Shown here in pieces: positions 24,934-32,734 of a stretch of DNA of 64,000 nt. Origin of the DNA: Bacteroidota bacterium (lineage in GTDB: Bacteria; Bacteroidota; Bacteroidia; Cytophagales; Cyclobacteriaceae). The translations under genes and the position numbers were made by a program. Position 1 is the first letter of the stretch, and the number at the start of each line of letters is the position of its first letter. Under the pieces are notes generated by a model. It had not been told where the DNA came from. It did not search any database and worked only from the letters and a program-made list of their open reading frames with translations. Where the stretch lies: contig CANIVF010000009.1 in the NCBI GenBank assembly GCA_947470895.1, forward strand, positions 1 through 64,000. Reading direction: 5' to 3'.

Positions 24934-26286
24934 ATGGACTTTAATTGGCGATCACCTTTAGTAACACGGGTGGGAATACTAGTAGCCACGATCGTGGTCT
25001 TCGCCTTTATGGTTGCCGGCAGCGACCGTAATTTTCTATTAATTATTGCCTTGCTCGTTGCTATTGCCTTTCAGGTTACGAAACTTATTCAGATTGTCGA
25101 AACCTCCAACACAAACATTGCTTCCTTTCTGGATTCCATTCGCTTTGATGATTTAACTCAAAGTTTTAAAACGGAAAGCAACGACCCCAGCGTTCAGAAA
25201 CTTCATACTGAATTAAATGAAGCACTAGCAAAACTCAGAACTACACGCAGAGAAAAAGATTCGGAATATCAATTCTTTAAAAACATCGTGCAGCATGCAG
25301 CTATTGGTTTGCTTACCTTTAAAAAAGATGGCTCCATCCAAATCATCAACAGTGCTGCCAGGCGATTGCTCAGAATTACCAAAGCCGATCGCCTGAATGA
25401 TATTAAAGTCGTGAGTGAAGAGTTAGTAGAAACATTTCAAAAACTAAAAACGGGAGGTCGCGAATTGGTACGCATTAAATTTGGTGATGAGTCGCTGCAA
25501 CTTTCTGTTTATGTAATCGAACTCACTTTGCGCGATGAAGAAGTGAAACTCGTGTCGATGAGCAACATCCAGAGCGAACTGGAAGAGAAAGAGATGGAGG
25601 CATGGCAAAACCTCGTGCGCGTGCTCACACACGAAATCATGAATTCAGTAACACCGATTTCTTCTCTGGCAGGAATTGTAGAAGAAGATCTGAAACATCG
25701 AGTGGATAGCCAATCGGAAATGCCGCTGAAGAAAGAAGAGTTGGAAGACATGTATCTTTCTTTGCAAACCATCACCAAGCGGAGTGCTGGCCTTATACGG
25801 TTTGTAAAGGAGTTTAGAAATCTTACTCACATTCCCAAGCCCAAGTTGGCCGATGTACCTTTAAAAGTATTGCTCGAAGAGATGGCCATGCTCCACAAAA
25901 AAGAGTTGACCGATCACGCCATCGCTATAAAAGTAGATGTCGCTCCTTCGGAACTGATAATAAGTGCCGATAAAACCATGATCGAACAGGTGCTCATCAA
26001 CCTGATAAAAAATGCCATACAGTCTTTTGATGAGCAGCCTAGTAAACTGATTGAATTGCGTGCATACTGTAATGAAAAAGGTAGTCCTGTAATTTCCGTG
26101 AAGGACAATGGTGCGGGTATTGATATAGAGGCCATGGAAAAGATCTTTATTCCATTCTTCTCCACCAAAAAGACAGGTTCTGGCATTGGCTTAAGTTTAT
26201 CGAAGCAGATCATGCGCCAGCACGAAGGTAACATCACTGTAAAGTCTAAACTGGGCGAAGGAACCGAATTCCTGCTTCGCTTCTAA
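24934..26286 (+). CDS. NtrY-like sensor histidine kinase
   Basis: The 450-residue protein has two N-terminal spans (about 11-30 and 33-52), a PAS-like region (about 110-215, IQIINSAARRLLRI), the phospho-acceptor H233 in LTHEIMNSVTPISSLAG and an ATPase domain with NLIKNAIQ (N box), VKDNGAGID (G1) and FFSTKKTGSGIGLSLSKQ (F/G2). This is the kinase type paired with NtrC-family regulators in the phylum. It lacks a large periplasmic sensor, so it may sense the membrane or a cytoplasmic cue. The paired regulator is presumably the sigma-54 activator, separated from it by the inverted BNR gene. Confidence 0.92.
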   Translation: MDFNWRSPLVTRVGILVATIVVFAFMVAGSDRNFLLIIALLVAIAFQVTKLIQIVETSNTNIASFLDSIRFDDLTQSFKTESNDPSVQKLHTELNEALAKLRTTRREKDSEYQFFKNIVQHAAIGLLTFKKDGSIQIINSAARRLLRITKADRLNDIKVVSEELVETFQKLKTGGRELVRIKFGDESLQLSVYVIELTLRDEEVKLVSMSNIQSELEEKEMEAWQNLVRVLTHEIMNSVTPISSLAGIVEEDLKHRVDSQSEMPLKKEELEDMYLSLQTITKRSAGLIRFVKEFRNLTHIPKPKLADVPLKVLLEEMAMLHKKELTDHAIAIKVDVAPSELIISADKTMIEQVLINLIKNAIQSFDEQPSKLIELRAYCNEKGSPVISVKDNGAGIDIEAMEKIFIPFFSTKKTGSGIGLSLSKQIMRQHEGNITVKSKLGEGTEFLLRF

Positions 26287-26330
26287 CTTCCTCTCTATAA
26301 AACAAAGGCTGAAAAATCAAGAAAGATTCT

Positions 26331-26338
26331 TAGATTTG
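26331..26338 (+). promoter_or_regulatory. Candidate -7 element before acpP (TAGATTTG)
   Basis: TAGATTTG matches TAnnTTTG exactly and lies 19 bp before the acpP ATG, so the leader would be short. No -33 TTTG is visible at the usual spacing. Confidence 0.35.
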
Positions 26339-26356
26339 GCCCAATTCTTACAACCT

Positions 26357-26596
26357 ATGCAGGACGTTCAAAAGAAAGTACACGCCATCCTTACCGATAA
26401 ACTTGGAATTTCAGAATCGGAGATTACTCCCGATGCCAGTTTTGTCAAAGATCTGGGTATCGACTCATTAGACTATGCAGAACTGGTGATGGAATTTGAA
26501 CAATCTTTTGACATTAAAATTCCTGATGACGATGCGGAAAAAATGCAAACGATTGGTCAGGCCGTAAGCTATATACAGAGCAAAGTAGTTAAGTGA
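26357..26596 (+). CDS. acpP: Acyl carrier protein
   Basis: Starting at the ATG at 26357 gives a 79-residue acidic protein; the open frame begins earlier at a weak TTG at 26336. The phosphopantetheine site is S37 in LGIDSLDYAEL, and helices I-III (VQKKVHAILTDKLGI, LDYAELVMEFEQSF, AEKMQTIGQAVSYIQSKV) follow the AcpP pattern. It carries acyl chains as thioesters in fatty acid synthesis. No fabF or fabD is next to it, so it could be a second, specialised carrier, but the DSL motif and charge match the housekeeping one. It follows the kinase gene at 70 bp. Confidence 0.9.
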   Translation: MQDVQKKVHAILTDKLGISESEITPDASFVKDLGIDSLDYAELVMEFEQSFDIKIPDDDAEKMQTIGQAVSYIQSKVVK

Positions 26597-26605
26597 ATTT
26601 TCAGG

Positions 26606-26944
26606 TTACTGATTATGTAATTCGAAGTAACTAAAGAAGCGTTTCATCCGCAAAGCCTCCACATCAAGCAAAGGCACCTGCGTATTGGAATTTTTTAGAG
26701 GAGAATAATACCAGCCATTATTACTTTCATTCCAGAAAACACCAAGCTTATCCAGCGACAAGAGTAAGACATCCATTTCATAAATCTCCTCTCCTTCTTT
26801 ATCAAACAGTCCGGTAAACTGAAGTAATACATGATCTTTTTCCATGAGCTCACCCTTGTTGCAGTCTATGCTATTCAATCGCATCAATAATTTATGTTCC
26901 TGATCCCAGGCCTTAAATTTTATCTTTCGCTTCTTAAATTCCAT
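26606..26944 (-). CDS. YopX-like protein
   Basis: The 112-residue protein shows the pattern of YopX-family proteins: KIKFKAWDQEHKLL at the start, then LLQFTGLFDKEGEEIYEMDVLLLS, which parallels the family block MQYTGLKDKNGKEIYEGDI. YopX proteins are mostly carried by phages and mobile elements and have no fixed function. Here there is no phage gene nearby. It is convergent with acpP and divergent from the lipid kinase gene with 34 bp between starts. It may be a domesticated copy. Confidence 0.65.
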   Translation of the reverse strand: MEFKKRKIKFKAWDQEHKLLMRLNSIDCNKGELMEKDHVLLQFTGLFDKEGEEIYEMDVLLLSLDKLGVFWNESNNGWYYSPLKNSNTQVPLLDVEALRMKRFFSYFELHNQ

Positions 26945-26956
26945 AGTAAAGAGACT

Positions 26957-26964
26957 TACCTTTG
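26957..26964 (+). promoter_or_regulatory. Candidate -7 element before lipid kinase (TACCTTTG)
   Basis: TACCTTTG matches TAnnTTTG and sits 14 bp before the ATG at 26979, in the 34-bp region shared with the divergent YopX-like gene. The -33 box would fall inside that gene and is weak. Confidence 0.35.
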
Positions 26965-26978
26965 AAGTACTTTATTTC

Positions 26979-27878
26979 ATGAACGAAAATAAGCAGGTAT
27001 TATTCATTATCAATAAATATGCGGGCACCGGATATCAAACCTCTGTGGAAGGAAGGATATTGTCACGCTGTGAGTCCTTACATATTGAACCCACAATCGA
27101 ATTCACCCAAGGGCCACAGCATGCCACTGAATTGGCGAAAGTGGCAGCTGCATCAAAAAAATTTGAAGTAGTTTTTGCGGTGGGTGGTGACGGTACCGTC
27201 AATGAGGTGGCACAAGGCCTCGTCCATACAACGCAAACTATGGCGATCCTTCCGAAAGGTTCTGGCAATGGATTAGCGAGGCATCTTGGTATTTCCGTAG
27301 ACTTTAAAAAAGCGTTGGACTTGATTGGATCTTCGTTCACCATTTCAATGGATTCATTTCTCATCAATGATAAACTTTCAGTCAACGTTTCTGGAATTGG
27401 GTTTGATGGTCACGTTGCCAGTCTTTTCGGAAAAGGTGGAAAGCGTGGATTGATCGGCTATACCAAGTTGGTACTGAAAGAGTTTTTCAGTTTCCAGGAG
27501 TTTGACGCAGAAATAACCATCGATGATACCTCGTATAAAAAAAAGGCATTCGTGCTGGCATTTGCCAACTCTTCACAATTTGGAAATAATGCGCGTGTGT
27601 CGCCTAATGCCTCTGTATGCGATGGGTTAATGGATATCTGTTTCATCCGCAAAGTTCCTATAATACAATCGGCTGGTTTCGCTCAAAAGATGTTTATGGG
27701 GCAAATTGAAAAATCATCGTTTGTTGATATCGTGCAAGGCAAAGTCATGACTCTTTCATTCTCACACTCCATGCCCTATCATGTCGATGGTGAAGCAATG
27801 GCATCCGCTCATCAATTTTCAATATCCATGCAGCCATCCTCGTTAAGTATGTTAGTACCCACGGCTAATCAGGTATAA
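26979..27878 (+). CDS. Diacylglycerol kinase-family lipid kinase (YegS/LCB5 type)
   Basis: The 299-residue protein belongs to the DAGK catalytic family: VLFIINKYAGTGYQ (nucleotide-binding start), FAVGGDGTVNEVAQGL (GGDGT motif, about 68-83) and LPKGSGNGLARHLGI. A later GIGFDGHVASLFGK and FVLAFANSSQFGNN form the second domain, and the C-terminal SMPYHVDGEAM closes the fold. It would phosphorylate diacylglycerol, a sphingoid base or another lipid alcohol at the membrane surface. The actual lipid cannot be told from the sequence. Confidence 0.9.
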   Translation: MNENKQVLFIINKYAGTGYQTSVEGRILSRCESLHIEPTIEFTQGPQHATELAKVAAASKKFEVVFAVGGDGTVNEVAQGLVHTTQTMAILPKGSGNGLARHLGISVDFKKALDLIGSSFTISMDSFLINDKLSVNVSGIGFDGHVASLFGKGGKRGLIGYTKLVLKEFFSFQEFDAEITIDDTSYKKKAFVLAFANSSQFGNNARVSPNASVCDGLMDICFIRKVPIIQSAGFAQKMFMGQIEKSSFVDIVQGKVMTLSFSHSMPYHVDGEAMASAHQFSISMQPSSLSMLVPTANQV

Positions 27879-27948
27879 AAACTTGAATTAAGGTTAGCCA
27901 ACTCATCCATATTTTCGTTAAACCTTAAATCAAAATCAACATACCCCT

Positions 27949-29085
27949 ATGAAAAAACTTATACTTTCTTGCTTTCTGCTTACCGCTTTAGCCGTTGGCA
28001 GTGATGCTCAAGGATTGACAACCCCACCGAGCGGAGATAATCAAAAATCAAAAGTGATTCAATATATCGGCCCTGTGGAAGTATCAATCAGCTACAGTAG
28101 TCCTGATGTTCATGGCCCAAATGGCGAAGATCGAACCGGAAAAATCTGGGGAGAAGTTGCACATTATGGCTTCATAGATCAGGGCTTCGGTCCGTCAAAA
28201 GCTGCACCGTGGCGAGCTGGTGCCAATGAAAATACGATTTTCACCATTTCACACGATGTGAAGATCGAAGGAAAAGAGTTAAAGGCTGGAACTTATGGTT
28301 TGTTTCTGGCTGTTTCAAAAGAAGCTCCGTACACATGGATTTTTTCAAAGAACAGCAGTAGTTGGGGAAGTTATTTTTATGATGCCAAAGAAGATGCATT
28401 ACGTGTGGACGTAACTCCCTTGGATGTACCATATAAAGAATGGTTGACATACGGATTTGAAGACAGGCTTCCTTCCTCGGCCAATGCATACCTGCGCTGG
28501 GAGAAAAAAAGAATTCCATTCAAGATCGAAGTTCCAAACATCAATGAAATCTATGTTTTTAAAATGCGTGATGAACTACGGGGAGATTTAGGCTTCAAGC
28601 AGGAAAACTGGATCACGGCTGCTCAATTTTGTGCAAAAAATAAAATCAATCTTGAAGAAGCACTAATCTGGGTAAACATGTCTGTGAGTAATCCATTCAT
28701 TGGCGTTGAGAATTTCACCACACGGCAAACGCGCTCAATGATTTTACAAGCATTGGGTCGCGAAGCAGAAGCGAATTCCGAAATGGACAAGGCTATTAAA
28801 GATCCAGCCGCTTCGGTGCAAGCTATTCATCAATATGGAAGATCGCTGCTTGCCGCTGGCAAAAAAGAAAAAGCCATGGAGATTTTTAAATACAATGCTC
28901 AAAAAAATACTACGGAAAAGTTTACGCCCAATGTAGGCTTGGCGCGGGGCTATACAGCGCTGGGCGATAAAAAGAATGCAATTAAGCACTGGGAATTAGC
29001 GATCAAAAATTTACCGGAAGATCAGAAACAATTTTTGCCACAGTATGAGGCAGAAATTAAAAAACTGAAAGAGGCGAAACAATAA
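27949..29085 (+). CDS. Exported DUF2911 protein with C-terminal TPR-like helices
   Basis: The 378-residue protein has a signal peptide (about 1-21, ending SDAQG) and a DUF2911 domain (about 22-190) recognised from VEVSISYSSPDVHGPNGEDR, GKIWGEVAHYG, WRAGANENTIFTISHDV and ELKAGTYGLFLAV. The C-terminal third (about 225-378) is helical with TPR-like repeats (ALGREAEANSEMDKAI, AAGKKEKAMEIFKYNA, ALGDKKNAIKHWELAI). DUF2911 proteins are abundant in Bacteroidota and are secreted; their role is unknown. A terminator follows. Confidence 0.88.
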   Translation: MKKLILSCFLLTALAVGSDAQGLTTPPSGDNQKSKVIQYIGPVEVSISYSSPDVHGPNGEDRTGKIWGEVAHYGFIDQGFGPSKAAPWRAGANENTIFTISHDVKIEGKELKAGTYGLFLAVSKEAPYTWIFSKNSSSWGSYFYDAKEDALRVDVTPLDVPYKEWLTYGFEDRLPSSANAYLRWEKKRIPFKIEVPNINEIYVFKMRDELRGDLGFKQENWITAAQFCAKNKINLEEALIWVNMSVSNPFIGVENFTTRQTRSMILQALGREAEANSEMDKAIKDPAASVQAIHQYGRSLLAAGKKEKAMEIFKYNAQKNTTEKFTPNVGLARGYTALGDKKNAIKHWELAIKNLPEDQKQFLPQYEAEIKKLKEAKQ

Positions 29086-29100
29086 ACACAACTCATTTAT

Positions 29101-29136
29101 AGAAAGGCTCGAAGAATTCGGGACTTTCTTATTTTT
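29101..29136 (+). terminator. Terminator after the DUF2911 gene
   Basis: AGAAAGGCTCGAA pairs with TTCGGGACTTTCT (one G-A mismatch, one G-U pair) around a three-base loop and is followed by TATTTTT. It separates the DUF2911 gene from the GNAT gene that starts five bases later. Confidence 0.7.
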
Positions 29137-29141
29137 AACTC

Positions 29142-29606
29142 ATGGAAGGAACTGTGAAAATACTGGACTATCAGCCTGGGCATCAGCCCGTGTTTGAAAA
29201 CCTGAATCGCGACTGGATTGAAAAATATTTTTGGATGGAACCTGTAGATAACGAAGTTTTGGGTAACCCGGATGAGCACATCATCCGACCGGGAGGGCTT
29301 ATCTTCATGGCTGAATATAGAAATGAACTAGTAGGAACTGTAGCCCTGAAATTTGTAGAAACTGGTGTGTACGAATTTACCAAAATGGCTGTCGATGAGA
29401 AATTTCAAGGATTAAAAATCGGGAAGCAATTAGCGGAAACTGCGATTGAAAAATCAAAGCAAAAGCATGCACATAAAATTATACTCTACTCCAACACAAA
29501 ATTGATTAATGCTATTTCATTGTATAGAAAACTTGGTTTCCTTGAAATTCCTGTTGACGGACCTTATAAGCGAAGTAATATTAAAATGGAAATAACCCTA
29601 TCCTAA
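29142..29606 (+). CDS. GNAT-family N-acetyltransferase
   Basis: The 154-residue protein is a single GNAT domain. Strand beta4 and the acetyl-CoA loop appear as VYEFTKMAVDEKFQGLKIGK, where the QGLKIG segment corresponds to the Q/RxxGxG/A motif, followed by a helix (QLAETAIEKSKQ) and the late strands IILYSNTKLINAISLYRKLGF. The acceptor is unknown. It begins a few bases after a terminator, so its promoter must overlap that hairpin or it is read through. Confidence 0.88.
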   Translation: MEGTVKILDYQPGHQPVFENLNRDWIEKYFWMEPVDNEVLGNPDEHIIRPGGLIFMAEYRNELVGTVALKFVETGVYEFTKMAVDEKFQGLKIGKQLAETAIEKSKQKHAHKIILYSNTKLINAISLYRKLGFLEIPVDGPYKRSNIKMEITLS

Positions 29607-29640
29607 TTGAATCAAAAACAAAATCACTAACATCCCCATC

Positions 29641-30084
29641 ATGATGACAGAAGTATTGAATTCGATTTTTAAACGTGAATTAATCAAATTAAAAACGGAA
29701 ATCGAATTGTATAAAGATGAATCGAACCTGTGGCGTGTTGAAAAGAATATCACCAACTCAGCAGGCAATCTATGCCTGCATCTGGTCGGAAACCTGAACA
29801 CGTATATTGGTGCGATCCTTGGAAAAACTAGCTATGCCAGAGATCGTGATGCAGAATTCTCATTGAAAAATATTCCACGCAAAGAACTAATTCAAAAAAT
29901 TGAAGAAACCATTTTGGTGGTTGATCAGGTGATGCGCCAACTTACATCAACGCAACTTGAAAAGGAGTATCCAATCATTGTTCTGAAAGAATCAACTTCA
30001 ACAGGATTTTTTTTGGTACATCTGGTTTCTCACCTAACATATCATTTAGGTCAGATTAATTATCACAGAAGATTAATTGACTAA
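29641..30084 (+). CDS. DinB-like/DUF1572 four-helix protein
   Basis: The 147-residue protein fits the DUF1572/DinB-like four-helix bundle. Three histidines that usually bind a metal can be picked out: NLCLHLVGNLNTYIG, and HLVSHLTYHLGQINYHRRL near the C-terminus. These proteins are thought to be metal-dependent thiol-S-transferase relatives, mostly uncharacterised. It starts at one of two adjacent ATG codons, 34 bp after the GNAT gene in the same direction. Confidence 0.82.
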   Translation: MMTEVLNSIFKRELIKLKTEIELYKDESNLWRVEKNITNSAGNLCLHLVGNLNTYIGAILGKTSYARDRDAEFSLKNIPRKELIQKIEETILVVDQVMRQLTSTQLEKEYPIIVLKESTSTGFFLVHLVSHLTYHLGQINYHRRLID

Positions 30085-30196
30085 ATAATAGTCGATTACC
30101 TGTGATTGCTTAGCGACAGCAAAAATCCATCGTCAGAATTAAGGCTCACCAATTTCACAGAAAATATTTTTACCTTCCACCCAAATTATAAACGAC

Positions 30197-31258
30197 ATGA
30201 ACCCTATTCCAGTAGAACACACTCCCCACTCGCGTCTTTCCACTATTGATTTTAATAACCTAGGCTTTGGAAATCACATCAGCGATCACATGCTCGTAGC
30301 GGATTATAAAGATGGAAAATGGCAAGAACCCAAAATTGTTCCTTATGGTGACCTGGCGCTGAGTCCAGCTATGTTATCTCTTCATTATGGTCAGTCCATT
30401 TTTGAAGGAATGAAAGCATTCAAAAATAAAAATGAGGAGTTGGTTATCTTCAGACCACAGCGACATCATCAACGCATTCTCAAATCGATGGAACGTATGT
30501 GCATGCCTCCTATGAGCGAAGAATATTTCATCCATAGCTTGAATGCGATCATCAAAGTTGACGAAGCATGGGTGCCAACTTCGGAAGGAGCTTCTTTATA
30601 CCTGAGACCATTTGTATTTGCAACGGAATCCAAGCTTGGCGTAAAAATTTCAGACGAATATAAATTCATCATTCTCACTAGTCCTGTGGGTCCTTACTTT
30701 GCAAAACCAGTACGGGTGAAAGTGGAAGATCATTTTGTGAGGGCTGCCGAAGGAGGTACAGGCTTTGCCAAGTGTGCCGGAAATTATGGTGGGGCTTTCT
30801 ACCCCACACAGCTTGCCAAAGAACAAGGCTTTGATCAGGTACTCTGGACCGATGCACGTGATCATCAATACATCGATGAATCAGGCGCTATGAACGTGAT
30901 GTTCGTGCTGAATGGGAAATTAATAACCCCTCAACTTACCTCTGCCATATTGGATGGCATTACCAGAAATTCACTTTTATCATTGGCTGGTAAATTGAGC
31001 ATCCCAGTAGAAGAGCGCAAAGTAAGTGTTGCCGAAATCAAAGAAGGTTTTGAAAAGGGATTGCTCACCGAAGCATTTGGAGTAGGCACTGCCGCTGTAG
31101 TATCTACCATTGCCGCGATCAATATTGCAGGTCAAGAATTTACTTTACCGGCAGTAGATACCAACAGCATTCAACTGCGGTTAAAGAAAAAACTGGAAGA
31201 CATCCGTCACGGTTATGAGCCTGATGAGTTTGGCTGGGTGTATAAAATTCCAAATTAA
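30197..31258 (+). CDS. ilvE: Branched-chain amino acid aminotransferase
   Basis: The 353-residue PLP enzyme of fold type IV interconverts leucine, isoleucine or valine with their 2-oxo acids. Markers are LHYGQSIFEGMKAFK (about 67-81), YLRPFVFATE, TGFAKCAGNYGGAF with the Schiff-base lysine at K192, and DESGAMNVMFVLNGKLITP. It is of the longer, eukaryote/Bacteroidota-like subgroup (about 350 residues), not the 309-residue enterobacterial type. The next gene starts two bases after its stop, so both are cotranscribed. Confidence 0.95.
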   Translation: MNPIPVEHTPHSRLSTIDFNNLGFGNHISDHMLVADYKDGKWQEPKIVPYGDLALSPAMLSLHYGQSIFEGMKAFKNKNEELVIFRPQRHHQRILKSMERMCMPPMSEEYFIHSLNAIIKVDEAWVPTSEGASLYLRPFVFATESKLGVKISDEYKFIILTSPVGPYFAKPVRVKVEDHFVRAAEGGTGFAKCAGNYGGAFYPTQLAKEQGFDQVLWTDARDHQYIDESGAMNVMFVLNGKLITPQLTSAILDGITRNSLLSLAGKLSIPVEERKVSVAEIKEGFEKGLLTEAFGVGTAAVVSTIAAINIAGQEFTLPAVDTNSIQLRLKKKLEDIRHGYEPDEFGWVYKIPN

Positions 31259-31260
31259 AT

Positions 31261-31905
31261 ATGAGCACTTTTCCCATTACGGATAAAACAGAAATTACAC
31301 GACTGCCAAAGCGTGGAGTGTATGATAAAGATGTCGTGTACGCTATTCTGGATGAAGCGCTGGTTTGTACGGTGGCGTTTGCCGTTGATAATCAACCATT
31401 TCAAATACCAACAGGATTCTGTCGCATCGGAGATAAACTCTACATCCATGGCTCGGTAGGCAGCCATTACATGCGTGAACTTCAAACCACAAAATCGCCC
31501 GTTTGTATCAGCGCAACATTAATCGATGGCATGGTGCTGGCAAGGTCTGCATTTCACCATTCTGTAAACTACCGGTCAGTGATCATTTTCAGCGAGCCTG
31601 TAGTGGTTACAGATCAGGATGAACTTTATAAAGCGCTGGAAGTATTCACCGGAAAAATGTGCCCTGGTCGATGGGCTGATGTGCGCAAGCCTACAGCGGG
31701 AGAATGGAAAGCCACCCTATTACTTTCTTTTGAAATTAAGGAAGCCTCTGCCAAAGTGCGCACAGGCCCACCAAAAGACGATGAAGAAGATTATGATTTA
31801 AATGTTTGGGCTGGAGTTCAACCTCTTAAATTGCAAAGACTACCCGTGGTGCCAGATCCGGATTTAAAAGCGGGTATCGAATTGCCATCCTACCTAAGTG
31901 AGTGA
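31261..31905 (+). CDS. Pyridoxamine 5'-phosphate oxidase-like flavoprotein
   Basis: The 214-residue protein matches the split-barrel PNPOx-like family, the NimA-related group. It opens with TEITRLPKRGVYDKDVVYAILDEALVCTVAF, then PFQIPTGFCRIGDKLYIHGS, SPVCISATLIDGMVLARSAFHHSVNYRSVIIF and a C-terminal RTGPPKDDEEDY segment that would close on the flavin. It binds FMN or F420/haem in relatives and is of uncertain reaction. It is directly downstream of ilvE (two-base gap). Confidence 0.88.
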   Translation: MSTFPITDKTEITRLPKRGVYDKDVVYAILDEALVCTVAFAVDNQPFQIPTGFCRIGDKLYIHGSVGSHYMRELQTTKSPVCISATLIDGMVLARSAFHHSVNYRSVIIFSEPVVVTDQDELYKALEVFTGKMCPGRWADVRKPTAGEWKATLLLSFEIKEASAKVRTGPPKDDEEDYDLNVWAGVQPLKLQRLPVVPDPDLKAGIELPSYLSE

Positions 31906-31910
31906 AAATC

Positions 31911-31941
31911 ATTGAGATTAGGCCTTAATTTGGTATCTTCG
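31911..31941 (+). promoter_or_regulatory. Candidate promoter of the 75-residue protein gene
   Basis: ATTG at 31911-31914, a 19-base spacer and TATCTTCG at 31934-31941 resemble the TTTG/TAnnTTTG promoter with one mismatch in each box. It leaves a leader of roughly 75 bases before the ATG at 32025. Confidence 0.4.
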
Positions 31942-32024
31942 CCCGCTCTGAACTAAAATTTTTGATCACCTGTTTATTCTTTGGCCTCAAAAAGGTCAAA
32001 TAAACTTTAAAAAAACAAACAATC

Positions 32025-32252
32025 ATGGGAAGACCTCCTGTACTACCAAAAAAGAAAAAAGACGGTTTTTGGCTTGAAGTGCGCAATAAAGGCGCTAGAT
32101 CAGGTACTATTTTAATTCGCGATAGTCATCAGGCGATGATGCAGGCAGCCAAGCAGTATGAAATGACCAAGGATGTAATTATTCTTGGAGAGCACAAAAA
32201 CGGCAAAAAAATAGACGATAAAGCCAAGGCTAAAAAAGTCAAAGAAGAATAA
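32025..32252 (+). CDS. Small basic conserved protein of unknown function
   Basis: The 75-residue product opens with MGRPPVLPKKKKDGFW, holds a strand-rich centre (ARSGTILIRDSHQAMMQAAKQY) and ends in a lysine-rich tail (KAKAKKVKEE). The charge suggests nucleic-acid or ribosome contact but there is no known motif, and I cannot name a family. It has its own candidate promoter and a strong hairpin follows, so it looks like an independently expressed real gene. The frame and composition support translation. Confidence 0.7.
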   Translation: MGRPPVLPKKKKDGFWLEVRNKGARSGTILIRDSHQAMMQAAKQYEMTKDVIILGEHKNGKKIDDKAKAKKVKEE

Positions 32253-32267
32253 TCTTCAAAAAATTGA

Positions 32268-32315
32268 AAAGAGTTACTCTCTCAGTCTTTTAAAGAATTG
32301 GGAGAGTAACTCTTT
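32268..32315. terminator. 14-bp hairpin overlapping the tadA stop codon
   Basis: AAAGAGTTACTCTC at 32268-32281 pairs perfectly with GAGAGTAACTCTTT at 32302-32315. On the minus strand the second arm contains the tadA stop codon TAA and is followed by T-rich sequence, so tadA's last codons and its terminator share the same bases. It could also stop transcription arriving from the left. Confidence 0.8.
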
Positions 32316-32717
32316 GCTTTCCTGCCCACTTATACCTTTCAACACCTCTGTACGCGGATGTAGCAATGGACTTCTTGCCAAAGAATAACCCCGCTGTTCA
32401 TCCTCAGCACCAAAAATAAGTTTTTGAAGTTGCACCCAGTGCAAAGCTCCTGCACACATCACGCATGGCTCCAGGGTTACATACAGTGTGCATTCACTTA
32501 AATATTTTGATCCAAGATAATTGGCAGCTGAAGTTACCGCAAGCATTTCGGCATGGGCCGTGGCATCATTAAGTTGCTCCGTTTGGTTATGAGCTCGCGC
32601 AATGATTTTATTCTGGCAAACCACCACCGCTCCTACCGGAACTTCACCTTTATCGAATGCCTTTCGAGCCTCTTTCAAAGCCTCACGCATAAAATACTCA
32701 AGAGAATATAGTTCCAT
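32274..32717 (-). CDS. tadA: tRNA-specific adenosine deaminase TadA
   Basis: From the ATG at 32717 the protein has 147 residues (an in-frame TTG at 32723 adds two). It is a cytidine deaminase-fold zinc enzyme that makes inosine at the wobble position of tRNA-Arg. The catalytic HAEM (zinc ligand H and proton-shuttle E) and PCVMCAGAL (two zinc cysteines) are intact; KGEVPVGAVVV lies before them. Its 3' end lies inside a long terminator hairpin. The downstream gene on its strand direction is the convergent 75-residue gene. The upstream neighbour is a secreted protein gene. Confidence 0.94.
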   Translation of the reverse strand: MELYSLEYFMREALKEARKAFDKGEVPVGAVVVCQNKIIARAHNQTEQLNDATAHAEMLAVTSAANYLGSKYLSECTLYVTLEPCVMCAGALHWVQLQKLIFGAEDEQRGYSLARSPLLHPRTEVLKGISGQESKELLSQFFKRLRE

Positions 32718-32734
32718 TGGCAATTGTTTTCAGA

